Assembly (NCBI GenBank): GCA_016584305.1 | Contig: JACEEZ010020404.1 | Span: 1-64,000, forward strand | Reading direction: 5' to 3' | DNA length: 64,000 nt | Origin: Chionoecetes opilio | Taxonomy: Eukaryota; Arthropoda; Malacostraca; Decapoda; Majidae | Shown: positions 22,345 to 32,992 of the stretch, one piece after another | How positions within the stretch are numbered: the first letter of the stretch is position 1 | How the letters are laid out: each line of letters begins with the position of its first letter | Made by a program: the position numbers and the translations under genes | The notes under the pieces: model-generated | The model's input: only the letters and a program-made list of their open reading frames with translations | Database searches by the model: none | What the model was told of the DNA's origin: nothing

Positions 22345-24225
22345 TTGATTAAAGTTTGTGCTTGCACCCTGCCTGGTCAAACTTTTCCGTCTTTGTCTAT
22401 TTACTTCCACCTTTCCTTCTTGCTGGAAGTTTGCTTACATCCAACCTGTTCCTAAGAAGGTAAGGTAAAGATGGGAGCATACGCTAAGCTGCGCGTGGCA
22501 TGCGGTGCTCATCTCCGTGGCATTAGCCCTTAGAGCCTGTGGTGGGATGAGAACCCGTTACCCCGGGACACAGGGCTAGTGTGACTCCCGGGTTACCACA
22601 GTTACCTTCCCCAGGTTACCCCAGGTACCCATTTATCAACCCCGAAAGGAAGGAAGAACAGCTGGGTAGGCTGGTCACCGACTTGCCCTGGCCCGGGATC
22701 GAACCAGGGCCCGCAGATTCGTAGCCAGGCACGCTAGCCACTGCACCACGGAGGCGACGTGACCGTCCTAAGAAGGGTGACCGTTTAATCCTTCTAACTA
22801 CCATCCTATACTTTGACTTCCTGCCTTTCTAAAGTTTTTGAATCTATACTTAATAAAAGATTCTTAGGCATCTATCTGCTCACAATCTTCTATCTGATCG
22901 TTACTACGGTTTCCGTAAAGGGCGATCTACTGGCGATCTTCTAGCTTTCCTAACTGAATCTTGGTCATCCTCCTTTTGGCGTTTCGGTGAAACTTTTGCT
23001 GTTGCCCTTGACATATCAAAAGCTTTTGATAGAGTCTGGCACAAATCTTTAATTTCCAAACTACCCTCATTCGGTTTCTATCCTTCTCTCTGTACCTTCA
23101 TCTTAAGTTTCCTTTCAAACCGTTCTATTGCAGCTACTGTAGACGGACATTGTTCTTCTCCTAAATCTAAGAATAGTGGTGTTCCCCAGGGTTCTGTCCT
23201 ATCACCCACTCTTTTTCTATTATTCATTAATGATCTTCTTTGTCTAACTCAAAGCCCTATCCATTTCTACGCTGGTGATTCTACCCTGCATTTCCGACGT
23301 CTTTTTTTGGACGTCCAACTCAACAGGAACTAAGTGATTCACAGAGAGATGCCACCGAGCGCCTAACTTCTGATCTTTCTATAATTTCTGATTGGGGCAA
23401 AGCAAACCTTGTTTTGTTCAATGCCTCAAAAACCCAATTTCTTCACCTATCTACTCGACAAAACCTACCAGATAATTATCCCCTCTTCTTCAATGACACT
23501 TAACTGTCTCCTTCTTCTACAATGAACATTCTAGGACTATCCTTTACTAAAAATCTGAACTGGAAATCTCACATCTCATCTCTTGCTAAAACAGCTTCTA
23601 AGAAGTTAGGTGTCCTGTGGCGTCTGTGTCCTTTTTTTTCTCCCTCCCAATTGCTTGCTCTCTAAAGGGGCCTTATCCGCCCATGTATGGAGTGTGTCTC
23701 ACATATTTGGGGAGGATCCACTCATACAGCTCTCCTAAACAGGGTTGAGTCAAAAGCTTTTCGTCTCATCAACTCCTCTCCTCTGACTGACTGTCTTCAA
23801 TCTTTAAATCACCGCCACAATGTTGCTTCTCTTGCTCTCTTCTACCGTTATTTTCATGCTCACTGCTCTTCTGAACTTGCTAACTGCATGCCTCCCCCCC
23901 TCCCGCGCCTCGCTGCACAAGACTTTCTACTCATTCTCATCCCTATTCTGTCCATCTTCCTAATGCAAGAGTTAATCAGTATCTTTACTCTTTCATCCCT
24001 TTCACTGGTAAACTTTGGAACTCTCTTCCTGTTTCTATTTTTCCACTTTCCTATGACTTAAATCTTTTCAAAAGAAGAGTAACAAGACACCTCCCGAACT
24101 AAATTGGCTCACCCCTCTTTTTTATTTTATTCTCTTACTGTCTTCTTTATAGGGACTGGCAACTAAGCGGGCTTTGTGCTATCCATTTTTTGTTGTGCCC
24201 TTGGCCAGTTCCTTGTGATGTAAAA
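22345..24225 (+). pseudogene. Jockey-like LINE reverse transcriptase, inactivated
   Basis: Conceptual translation across several frame changes gives ordered reverse-transcriptase blocks. They are the PVPKKGDR region split by the SINE (22,440-22,790), LDISKAFDRVWHKSL (from about 23,006), GVPQGSVLSPTLFLLFINDL (from about 23,178), and FYAGD (23,265-23,279), where the catalytic YADD has become YAGD. The thumb follows (YASHIWGG-type block from 23,695, read here as VSHIWGGSTHTALLNRVE). The element ends near 24,225 in A-rich sequence after a 3' UTR. The lost Asp, stops and frameshifts (one in the T run near 23,300) show it is dead. Clade assignment to Jockey is by overall motif feel, not alignment. 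Confidence 0.8.
22461..22765 (-). mobile_element. tRNA-derived SINE inserted in the LINE
   Basis: Minus strand: the head carries an A-box-like TGGTGCAGTGGCTAGCG and a B box GGTTCGATCCC, then a non-tRNA body, and a TTACC-type tail at the low-coordinate end. Perfect 11-bp direct repeats TCCTAAGAAGG flank it (22,450-22,460 and 22,766-22,776). Removing it and one repeat restores the LINE PKKGDR frame. The head differs from the tRNA-Val SINEs elsewhere in the window. Confidence 0.85.
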
Positions 24226-24545
24226 AAAACCAAAAAAAAAACCATGCAATAAGATGGAACAAAAACATACCAGAAAGAATCAGAGACACAGAAGTCAGCG
24301 ACAAGTTGAAGAATTTGGAAATATTGATTGATGGAAAATAAAATTGGCAGATTGGAGAACAAGAAGTATAAGTGACATTACACTTATATAAAGATTCAAC
24401 CAATACACGATCGGCGGTTCTAGGTAGGTATACTAAACGTTTAGTTCTCATCACAAGGAGTATTTCTAACCCCATATTACCTGGGCGGCCATTAATGCCA
24501 ACATCAATTATTAATTTCCAAGATCTACTTTACTGTTGAGGCGAC
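24226..24545. other. No gene recognised
   Basis: A/T-rich sequence between the LINE tail and the GC-rich block. One forward frame stays open for about 90 codons around 24,300-24,530 but resembles nothing I know. Confidence 0.4.
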
Positions 24546-24747
24546 CTGCCTTTGTGCGTGCGTGCGTGTGTCTGTTAGGGGTCAGCGCATGTGCAGGGAA
24601 GCGGTGGTGGGCGTGGCCGGTGTGACGCCTGATTTGGCGCCTGTGCACAAACGATGGAGGGTGTGATCAGACAATCAGAGCACAGCACGTTTCGTGACGT
24701 GGCAGATAGCCTGGGGCCTTGGAGGAGCCTCAGCCCTCCGTTTTCCA

Positions 24748-24817
24748 ATGGCCGCCGTCAGGGGAGGGTGTGGCATCCGCGATCTCGGCTTTCTCAAGTT
24801 TTATCACTACAATGCAG
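24748..24817 (+). other. Candidate first coding exon with consensus 5' splice site
   Basis: In a CpG-richer block (about 24,540-24,900), ATGGCCGCCGTC opens a frame translating MAAVRGGCGIRDLGFLKFYH..., which is interrupted at AATGCAG|GTAAGTTT, a textbook 5' splice donor (GT at 24,818). The start context is CCAATGG, with C at -3 and G at +4. No downstream exon can be identified; the sequence soon runs into transposons (24,920 onward). It could equally be a chance donor in a repeat. I do not recognise the protein. Confidence 0.25.
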
Positions 24818-24919
24818 GTAAGTTTCCATTGACCCTTTGTTTGCAGTGTTCCCTGGGCGCGGGGTTACGGGGCTGCAGTGGCAGGTTGGCTGAGGTTTAG
24901 GGGTTCTACTGCAGTTTAA

Positions 24920-25430
24920 AGTAATCGTCCAGACCCATTTTTTCTTTGCATAGGTATATTGAATGTTCATTCAAAATACCTAATCCACAAAAAATGATTA
25001 ATTTCCACGCCCTATTTCCGTAAAAACACTACTATTGTTAAAATCGCGGGAAAAATATCAGTCCCATTCCACCCGCGGCGCGAAACATGCTGATGACGTG
25101 CCGGGAGGCCGACAAACTGCATCACACAGCCTGCCTCGCCCCGGCGCACACACCTTCTCCACACATTTTTCGCTGCCGTATAGGTCGGAAACGGGTGCTA
25201 AGCTCTCTGGAAAGGCACAGCTTTCTTGCTGCACCCATAAAGGATACAAGTATATGCCATATCGCAATAAAAATCAATCAGCAACACCCAAAATTCTTCA
25301 AGTACTATATTCATGTCTGTGTTTACGTGCTTCTGTATTACCGCGGGGGGGAGGGGGGGGGAAGGGTAGGCTGCCTTTGGTGACGTCACCGAGCCGTGGT
25401 GCGTCGTCGTCGTGCGTTCAACAAGATTGA
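24920..25430 (+). mobile_element. Internally deleted, 3'-truncated copy of the TTAA transposon at 60,048
   Basis: TTAA at 24,916-24,919 is followed by AGTAATCGTCCAGACCCATT, the exact terminus of the 60,048 element. Further shared blocks include TATTTCCGTAAAAACAC, GGCACAGCT.TCTTGCTGCAC, CTTCAAGTACTATAT and GACGTCACCGAGCC. The coding part of the longer copy is missing and the right terminus is absent: similarity stops near 25,430, where the LINE flank begins. Confidence 0.7.
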
Positions 25431-25559
25431 GAGTAAAATAATTCTTGGAGAATTATTGAAGAGCACGTATGAGAGAGAATGAGAGGCCGGGGCCCCCAGT
25501 GATGGGGGAGCCCGTATGCATGTGACGCTGAGAGAGGAAGGAGGGGAAAATGAAACCCC

Positions 25560-26344
25560 CTAGTTTTGCTTCCCCATTTTGTTTCTCTGCCAACAGACTA
25601 CGTGTGTGTGTGTGACCGGACCCAAGGCTTCACCGAGGTGACTCCCAACTCAAGGGTTCCATGGCAAAATGCGAGAGTGGTGCTCGAATGTGGATAGATG
25701 AAGATGGAATAATTTATATTGTGTCTGATCACAATATGCTTGTAGTGGACTGTATGATGTGGAGTAAAAGTGAGCCAAAAGTAAGGACGGTGAAGAACAA
25801 ATGGAGGTTGAGAGATGCAAAATGGGAAGATTTTCAGGTGTGTCTGAGTGAGATGTGGGACAGAGAAAGCGTACAGGAGGTGAATGAGCTAAATGAGAGA
25901 CTAACGAAAAATGTGAGGAGCGCTGCACTTAGAAAAATAGGGTTTATTAGAACAAATGGAAGAAAGAGATTGAATAAACCATGGTGGAATGAGGATATTA
26001 GAGAGGCAAGGAAGGAACGAAAAAGGTTAAACAGGCAATGTAGAGGGTTAAAGAAAAGGAGGCAAGAAAGTGAAGAAGCGGAGGATGAATACCAGAATGC
26101 ATGGACAGAATATGTGAAACAGCAGCGACTAACAAAACGAAAGATAAGAGATGCAAAAGTTATGTGTGACAGGAGTAAGATCCGATCCCTGAAAGAGAAA
26201 GGACTTGAAGGTGGGCGTGAGTGGTACAGATTCATAAGAGGAGAAAAGATGTCTGGGAATGAAGATGTGAAAGTCTTGAAAATAAAGGCTGAATGTGTAA
26301 CAGATGAGACAAAAATCAAAGAGGTTATAAAAAACTTTTGGGAA
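25560..26344 (+). pseudogene. LINE ORF2 fragment: endonuclease end and linker before the reverse transcriptase
   Basis: The frame from 25,661 reads IVSDHNMLVVDC (endonuclease C-terminal SDHN block, 25,717-25,750), then an NKPWWNEDIREARKERKRL-type linker (from about 25,974) and a basic coiled segment. It is then cut at EVIKNFWED by the SINE at 26,345. The continuation (GVVGEI..., then reverse-transcriptase blocks) resumes at 28,966. PWWNEEI-type linkers are common in several LINE clades. No start is preserved. Confidence 0.7.
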
Positions 26345-26543
26345 GACTCCGTAGTGTAGTGGTTAGCACGCTCGGCTCACAACCGAGAAGTCCCGGGTTC
26401 GATCCCCGGGCGGAGCGAAGATAGATGGGCGGTCTTTCTTAAAACCCGAGCCCCTGTCCACCCAGCAGTGAATGGGTACCGGGTGTTAGCCGGGGGTTTG
26501 TGACCCCCCTCCCGGGGTGATGGCTTCGGCCAACACTAACTAA
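26345..26543 (+). mobile_element. tRNA-Val(CAC)-derived SINE, 5' half
   Basis: The head GACTCCGTAGTGTAGTGGTT...GGTTCGATCCCCGGGCGGAG keeps both internal promoter boxes. Its anticodon arm, CTCGG-CTCACAA-CCGAG, reads anticodon CAC, i.e. valine. The body runs to CGGCCAACACTAAC and is then interrupted by the 26,544 transposon. The 3' half resumes at 28,902. Sister copies are at 35,670, 40,222, 47,865 and 51,064. It should not be annotated as a functional tRNA. Confidence 0.9.
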
Positions 26544-27238
26544 AGGGGCGGTCACACTAGCCATTTTTACCCGTGGACTGGGCGGTTTAGCGTGGGCTGG
26601 GCGTCCAATGGCCGTCCAGTGGCTGAAAAACTGCCCAGCATCGACGCCCAGCGGTGGACGGAGCGAATCTTTTTATCCGTGGGGGACCCAGCCTCACTAT
26701 GTCTGGGCAGCAGAGAGATTGAGGGTCTATAGTATTGACAGCAAAGCTATTTTAAAGAAAATTATGTATCTTTATTCAAGAATAAGGATAATACATCGTA
26801 GTAATCCTAGATAATTACATTTTTCTGAGATGATCAACGATGAGGGACTATACAATGATCACTAAATCAAAGCTACACACTCGCTTGACCTTGAAGCTTC
26901 AAGTATAAACAAAGCCGTAATGCTGTATAAATAAAACCCGTTCTTTGTGTTATTAAGGATTGCGATGATTCCCTGAGGAACTCTATGACCCCTGGTGATG
27001 TCCTATGATGCTATCTATCACAGGCGTGGCACCAGCAGTAGTGAGGGGCAGGGGACAGACGTAGGCGGTGCGGTTTATGAAACTCATCGATGGGAGTTTT
27101 TTCCCGAAAAACCAACCGAGAATTCTCGCCGACGTGGAAATTTTAACCTAACCAGGACATTGGCATCTTACTTAACCTAAATGAGCAAGCTTTTGCTGGC
27201 ATTTCATCCCTGAATGCAGAAATACAGGTAAAACCTAG

Positions 27239-28053
27239 GTAATAATGGACGAGGACTACGCGGTCCATTTTCAGTAACACCGACAAATTTTTCCTGCCCC
27301 AAAATAGGTGCTTTTTCGAATGGAGATAGTTTTTATTTTCCGGAAACCAAAGTTTTCATACAAAAAAAAAAAATAATCACCGAATTTTATGGTCGCCGTT
27401 TCCATTAATAACACTGAATCTCCATCAGAAAAGCACTAAAACTTGACCGGGAAAAATGTGTCAGGGTCTCAGATAACAGGGAAGTGATTGAATAGAACAT
27501 AACCAAACCTAACCTTAACCTAACCTTATAGGTTTTAATGAAACCTAACCTAACCTTAACCACAAAGTATACCTAACCTAACCTTATAGGTTTTTAACGA
27601 AACCTAACCTAACCTTAACCACAAAGTATACCTAACCTAACCTTAACACCACAAAGTATACCTAACCTAACCTTTATAGGTTTTAATAAAGCCTAACCTA
27701 ACCTTAACCTAAGGTTAGGTTAGGTATACTTAGTGGTTAAGGTTAGGCTAAGTTTCATTAAACCTATAAGGTTAGGCTAAGGTCAGGTTTGGTATGCTCT
27801 ATTCAATCACTTCCCGTTTATCTGAGACCCTGACAAATTTTTCTTGGTAAAGTTTTAGTTTTTTTTTTATAGAAATTCAGTGTTTTTAATGGAAACGGCG
27901 ACCATAAATTCGGTGAAGAATTTTTTTTATTATATGAAAACTATTGCTTTCCGGAAAATAAAATTATCTACATTAGAAAAAGCACTATTTTGGGGCAGGA
28001 AAAATTTGTCAGTGTCTCTGAAAAAGACCGCGAAGTCCTCGTCCATTATTACC
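27239..28053. repeat. Foldback repeat with telomere-like CCTAA/TTAGG centre
   Basis: The left arm (about 27,239-27,500) is the reverse complement of 27,795-28,053. Shared blocks include GTAATAATGGACGAGGAC, the CCGGAAA and TATGGTCGCCGTTTCCATTA regions, and TTCAATCACTTCCC. Between them (27,496-27,790) CCTAA-rich repeats of about 50-60 bp contain ACCACAAAGTATACCTAACC and switch strand near 27,710. Relatives are at 36,088-36,446 and 47,421-47,817. Confidence 0.8.
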
Positions 28054-28074
28054 AAAGCCTGATTAAATGTGTAA

Positions 28075-28220
28075 ATTGGGTCCTGTAATATCAAGAATTG
28101 AAAGACTCGCCGCTGGCGGCGAGAGTTTTCCCATCGGCGACAGTTTCAGGGACCCACCGCCGATAGGAATTCTCGCCGCCGTCGTCAAGTGTTCCAATTC
28201 TTGATATTACAGGACCCAAT
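28075..28220. repeat. Perfect 26-bp-arm hairpin
   Basis: The 26 bp at 28,075-28,100 (ATTGGGTCCTGTAATATCAA and six more bases) are exactly the reverse complement of 28,195-28,220, with weaker TGATTAAAT pairing outside. The loop contains CGCCGGCGAGA-like words. Lies inside the Harbinger-like element. Confidence 0.8.
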
Positions 28221-28454
28221 ATCATTTAATCAAGTTTTACCCGTGTTTCTGCATTCAGGGATGAAATACTATCATTAGCTTGATCAGTTAGGTTAAGTTA
28301 GGTGCCAATGCCCAGGTCAGGTTAACATTTCCACATCGGCGAGAGTTCTAGATTGGTGTTTCGGCGATAATTCCCCATCGGCGACAGTTTTCCCTAAACC
28401 CGACGGTGTTTACTCACGACACACTCAGGTGTGCCGTGAGTTGTCGCGTGGATA

Positions 28455-28720
28455 TCTCTTAATACCCAAATATACCGAAATAACACCTAAACACATACCA
28501 AATATACCAAATACACCGAAAAATACCGATAATACACCTAAATGTTCCGAAATATACCAAAATACAAAAAATATACGATAATACACCTAAATATACCAAA
28601 ATACACCGAAATATACCGAAATACACCCTAAACACGTTTAAAAAATGTATGTATTATGTCTCTTGATACCTATTTTAGTGTATTGTCATGTATTTCGGTG
28701 TATTACGGTATTTTTTTGGT
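28455..28720. repeat. Short-period (about 10 bp) AT-rich tandem repeat
   Basis: Units of the type AAATATACCG/AAATACACCG repeat imperfectly at 28,455-28,630, and an inverted block (GTATTTCGGTGTATTACGGTA) follows at 28,680-28,712. No coding potential. Confidence 0.7.
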
Positions 28721-28901
28721 ATTAAGAGACGCGTTGTCGCGTTTGTTTTGATTTGAGATCTGCCTAGCACTGGGCTGGGAGGCGCCGCGGCCAGACAGTA
28801 GTGTGACCACTTGCCCTGGGCGCCCAGAAGTAGCTCTGCTCCCAGCCCACGCAAAACCGCCCAGTCCACGGGTAAAAATGGCAAGTGTGACCGTAGCTTA
28901 A

Positions 28902-28965
28902 GCTAGCGGTAGATCACTACGGCTCTGAGGAATTATCCTCTAAACAAACAAACAAACAAACAAAC
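28902..28965 (+). mobile_element. tRNA-Val SINE, 3' half
   Basis: GCTAGCGGTAGATCACTACG, then GGCTCTGAGG, a TTATCC block and an (AAAC)n tail. The uninterrupted copy at 51,064 has the same order in reverse, confirming this is the tail of the SINE begun at 26,345. Confidence 0.85.
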
Positions 28966-30010
28966 ATTGGAGTCGTGGGTGAAATCTTTGACGTAAGACC
29001 AGAATGTATAACGTTGGAAAGAAAAGATGCGGAAGGAGTTGATAATGGGCTTTAGCAGGGATGAAGTAGGGAGAAGTGTGTTAGGAAGCCCAGAATAAAA
29101 GTAGCCGGGCCCGGATGAAATACCCATATGCAGTTGTACTACAAGAATGGAGGTGATTTGGTGATTGACATAATGACTGACCTATTTAACCGTGTGTGTG
29201 AAGAAGAAAAGGAGTGCCTGAAATGGAATGAAGTGTAGAGTTACTCTATTGCATAAGGAGGATACAAGAGTAGAGTGATTGGAACTCTAGACTCATATCC
29301 CTAATGAATACCGTAGGTAAAGTTTTTAGTGCAAGTGTTGAATGAAAGGTGTATAATGGCTGTAGGAGCTATGGTATTAGGTGCGGATCGAAAAAAATTG
29401 TTATTCGAGTGGATAGTCAGAACCGAGGACAACTTTGTGGTGAATGAAATAATTGCAAAGCAGAGTAAGGATGGGAAAGACACTGTCCTTGTGGTTCTTA
29501 TGCATTTGAGAAACTATGTAGCGTAACGAGAATGTTTATGCAAAGGTTTTGGAAAAATGTTTTGGTTGAGCCAAAAGATAGTGAACGATATTGAAAGCAT
29601 GTTGAAGACCGGGAGCAAATGATAGGCTAGTATTAGAAACAGAATAGGTTAGGAGTGAGAGAGGTGTTCGGCAAGGTGGCACTCTGTCCCTCAACCTATG
29701 TTTAGTTCTGTATACTGAGGAACTGGCGTACGGATGAGAAGAATGATGGGGAGTGAGATTATGAATGACAATTAAGTTTGTTATGTAAATGTCAGATGAT
29801 ATGGTAGTTAATGAGTGAGTCGGCCGAAGGAACTCCAGAGCCTGTTAATGTTGGTGAATGAGAATGGGAGACTTTGGGTAAAGTTTAGCAGTGAGAAAAT
29901 TAGTGATGTGTAAATATACGAGAGGCTGACAGAACGGTTTACATGGAGAGACTGGGATAGATGAATAGAGCAAACTAGTGGAATCAAATACCTAGGGATG
30001 TTCATGAGGT
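28966..30010 (+). pseudogene. LINE reverse transcriptase, continuation of the 25.56-kb fragment, decayed
   Basis: Resumes at ATTGGAGTCGTGGGTGAAAT, in register with the FWED end of the first part. Readable blocks: GPDEIP (near 29,110), NTVGKVFS and LNERC (29,310-29,350), EDNFVVNEII (near 29,425), GVRQGGTLS (near 29,663, usual GVRQGCTLSP) and SDDMVVNE (near 29,790, replacing YxDDMV). Many stops and frameshifts. The insertion-split architecture shows the LINE was in place before the SINE. Confidence 0.7.
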
Positions 30011-30471
30011 TTCAAAACCCACAAACACAAACAGACAGAGGGCCTCCCTTAGGCCCTCCGTATGTCTTACCATGCGGCCCGTACGGAAGTTTACGAGTAG
30101 GGCCTCGGGAATTTGCTCAGATGCTCACCGGCGGCCGCTCCCAGCGGCCCGCCGTAGGGCATATGGCCATATTGGGCCGCTGTTATATTTTACTGATTGA
30201 TTAATATTTGAATTACTTTCCTGTACTATTGCAGATATAGTATGTTTTATAGGGGTGTTGCTAACCCATTACCCGATTAATAGACTTAATGGCTGTTCCC
30301 CTTTAAAACGTACTATCTCTGCAATTACTTAGAAAGTATACATAAATATTCCTATTTCGTTATCCTATAACATGAAAAGTGAGTCATACTTGGCTACGGA
30401 CATTGTTTATTTCATAAGTACAAACGCATTTTCGTTGGATTTAAATGAGAAGAAGACGTACAGTATACCGG

Positions 30472-31272
30472 GAGGCGCGAAGATACGAGAGTCTTATAGT
30501 TCAGCCTGGAATACTCGTAAAGCGAATCTCGTATACACACATAACTAATGGTAAATATTGTTTGGTTCAGTACCCCATACAATACAAAAATAAAAAAATA
30601 AGACTGTTTTTTCAGCTAATAAACTATAGCAAACACAACAAACACACCGCGTCTAGTTCCCACACTCTAGCTATGATAGTTTGACCTTATCTGTAGGAAA
30701 GCATTCTGAAAGAGAAATAGCACACAAAATAACTTAACTGCACAATGTGCACATTATTAAACAGTATAAACTTTGCATAGCGTCAAAAAGCGTTTTAATG
30801 TAGGGGCGCACACGTGATACACGAGACGGTAGTGTAAGCGGTCCAAGGTTTGGGGCCCGCACACCTGCTTAATTACCCCTAAAGGTCAGGCCGCGCCATA
30901 TGCTTAATTAAGCCCTTCGGTCAACGCCTTGCTGTAGGTTAACCTGACTGCGTCCCAAGGTGGGGCCGCACACCTGCTAATTACCCCTAAATATCAGGCC
31001 TTTGCCATATGCTTGATTAGCCCTTCATGTCACGGATAGGCTTGCTAGGGTGTCCTGCCTGGGGTCACCAATCCCCCCTTTTTCCAGCTGGGAGTGGTAG
31101 AGGCGCGTCTTTTGGAACGTGAATAATTTTACTCACCCCGTTTGATGAATGTCGTATCATTGATTTTCGATCTCCGTATATTGTAAATAGACCCTAATTC
31201 TCACATCTCGTATGCTACATCCGGATTTCCATCGTACACCTCCGATGCTCGTATAAACGGGCCTCCCTGTAT
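30472..31272. mobile_element. Possible DNA transposon with GGGAGGC...ATACGAG ends
   Basis: The left end reads GGGAGGCGCGAAGATACGAG and the right end (reverse complement) GGGAGGCCCGTTTATACGAG. TA dinucleotides border both ends but are too frequent here to prove a target duplication. The interior contains two tandem copies of a ~113-bp unit (about 30,842-31,065) with CCGCACACCTGC and AATTACCCCTAAA. No transposase. Superfamily not assigned. Confidence 0.4.
30842..31065. repeat. Two tandem copies of a ~113-bp unit
   Basis: CCAAGGTTTGGGGCCCGCAC (30,842) recurs near 30,955 as CCCAAGGTGGGGCCGCAC, each followed by ACCTGC, AATTACCCCTAAA, CATATGCTT and GCCCTTC in the same order. Confidence 0.75.
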
Positions 31273-31499
31273 TGCATTGAATGAATACTTTACATGTGTG
31301 TTGTGTGTGTGTATGTATTACAACTTCAACACATAATTATGCCAATTAAACTAGTGGCCCATAACTTTATACTGAAGAGTTACAAGGAAGGGAAGAGTCA
31401 GTATATTGATTGAATGAATACTGTACATGTGTGTGTGTGTGTGTGTGGTGTGTGTGTGTGTGTGTGTGTTTTTGTGTGTGTGTTGTGTGTGTGTGTATG

Positions 31500-31745
31500 G
31501 AAACGGAAAGCTGGAAAAGCGTACTGTAGATATAAAAAGAATAGGGAAAGAACAGGTTTCACGAAAGTAAAGGGTGGTAAATGATTGGAATGGCTTAGTT
31601 ATTAGTAGTTAGTGCGGAGTCTTAGGGCGGCTTTAAAAAGGGAGTGCTGGACAGTGTATGGATTGGGATGAAAGGTTGATGTAGGTAGGTGTTTAAGAAC
31701 AGGCACTACCACGTATAAGATCTCCTATGCCTCTTGTAGCTTCCT
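31500..31745 (+). pseudogene. 3' end of a LINE ORF2 (inverted partner of 18,700)
   Basis: Blocks for VVNDWNGL (near 31,575) and a degraded SFKRRLDxxMD region (31,615-31,665, now with frame breaks) precede a GTAGGTAG 3' UTR and a GT-rich tail. Confidence 0.55.
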
Positions 31746-32010
31746 TATTTTCTTATGCTCTTGATGTGTGTTGTGTTTGTGTGTATGTGTAATGAAGGAA
31801 AGGAGGATTACCCATATAAACAGCTTTTTTAACAGCAGCATTTACCTTCGTTGAACTTGTTTGTGGTGATGTACACGCACCAGAACACACACTCCACCCC
31901 ATAAGAGATCCCTCTTCGGACCTCAACACCAACGCCGTCACACACAACGCACAGCTACACATTCTATGGGTCTACGCATATTAGGAGGAGGATAACACAG
32001 TTTTATTTTA

Positions 32011-32212
32011 AACCACTTGATGACCCAGAACGTATTTACCTTGTAATTTTGATACCATTAGACGAATTTTTAGTGAGTATAGCTATTTTAATAGCTATGA
32101 CCTATTAGTATCCTTGTCCACTAAACTAATTTGGTATTATTTAAGTTCTTTTTCCTAATTTATGCTACACGACAATTTTTTATAGCAGAAATATCTTTGC
32201 TGGCGTGAAGGG
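32011..32212 (-). mobile_element. Inverted copy of the 208-bp TTAA MITE
   Basis: Reverse complement of 18,196-18,403 with scattered substitutions; the ends have decayed (AACCACTTGATGACCCAGAA and GCTGGCGTGAAGGGTATA), so TTAA is no longer intact on either side. Confidence 0.65.
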
Positions 32213-32992
32213 TATATGACTTTTATATATATCGCTATTTCTCTCCCCCTCTCCTATAGACGCTGTGTATGTGCGTGCGTGTGTCCGTGAAGTTACGGTG
32301 CTCGGACGATATAGTTGTGGAGAGTGTGTGGCGTGGTGGTCCGGCTCGGTGGTCGTGGCGGCATTTTATTTATTTATTTATTCTTCAATTTTATTATTAT
32401 TATTTTAACTTTTATTTTTTCTATCATGCACTATAGGCTTCCATAGCTTTCTCGCTAATTTTCCACCTTATTTTCTATTTCACTCTTATATTTGTTCCCT
32501 TTCTCTCACTTTCTTTAAATTTTTCTCACTTTTTTTCACTCATTTTTTCTGTTTCACTCACTTTTTTTCCTCACTTTCTCTAACTTTAATTTTCGTCACA
32601 ATTTTCACTCTTTTCTTTCACTTTTCAAGATCACCATTTTTTTTTTTTCATATCGAAGAATGAAGAAATTATCAAGATTTCAATTATTTTATTACTTATT
32701 AGATTTAATTATTTATTATTATTAGTCTGTAGTTAAATTGATTAATTATCATTTGTCTTTTTATTTTGTCTCGTCAGTGTCTATATTATTTCTTTCACTG
32801 TATTTTTAACATTATTAGTTTATATCTATTTTACTTTATTTGTGTATTCCTTTATTATATGCTTCTGTGTAGATTTTCTTGCTTTCTTTCTTACTTCAGT
32901 GTGACGTCACTGTTATGTCCTTTGTATTATAAAAAAATTTTTTTTTTTACAGGCGTTTAGCCATAGTTAGAGTTATTTTAGTTACTAATTAG

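Larger units (their letters stand above)
26544..28898. mobile_element. PIF/Harbinger-like non-autonomous element, 2,355 bp, inside the SINE
   Basis: The ends are AGGGGCGGTCACACTAGCC and (inverted) AGCTACGGTCACACTTGCC; similarity continues through ATTTTTACCCGTGGACTGGG and beyond, about 60 bp. TAA flanks both sides (26,541-26,543 and 28,899-28,901), matching the TWA target preference of PIF/Harbinger. Removing it joins the two SINE halves. The interior carries no transposase; it contains a second, nested inverted repeat (27,239-28,053), a hairpin at 28,075-28,220 and a 10-bp tandem block. Confidence 0.8.

Noticed and set aside
26345..26416. tRNA-Val gene prediction
   Set aside because: The cloverleaf is the head of a dispersed SINE repeated at least five times with a fixed downstream body, so it is not an independent tRNA gene. 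The same applies at 35,670, 40,479, 47,865 and 51,331.
27496..27790. Chromosome end (telomere)
   Set aside because: CCTAA units are short, interrupted by unique spacers, switch strand in the middle and lie inside a foldback element; not a terminal array.
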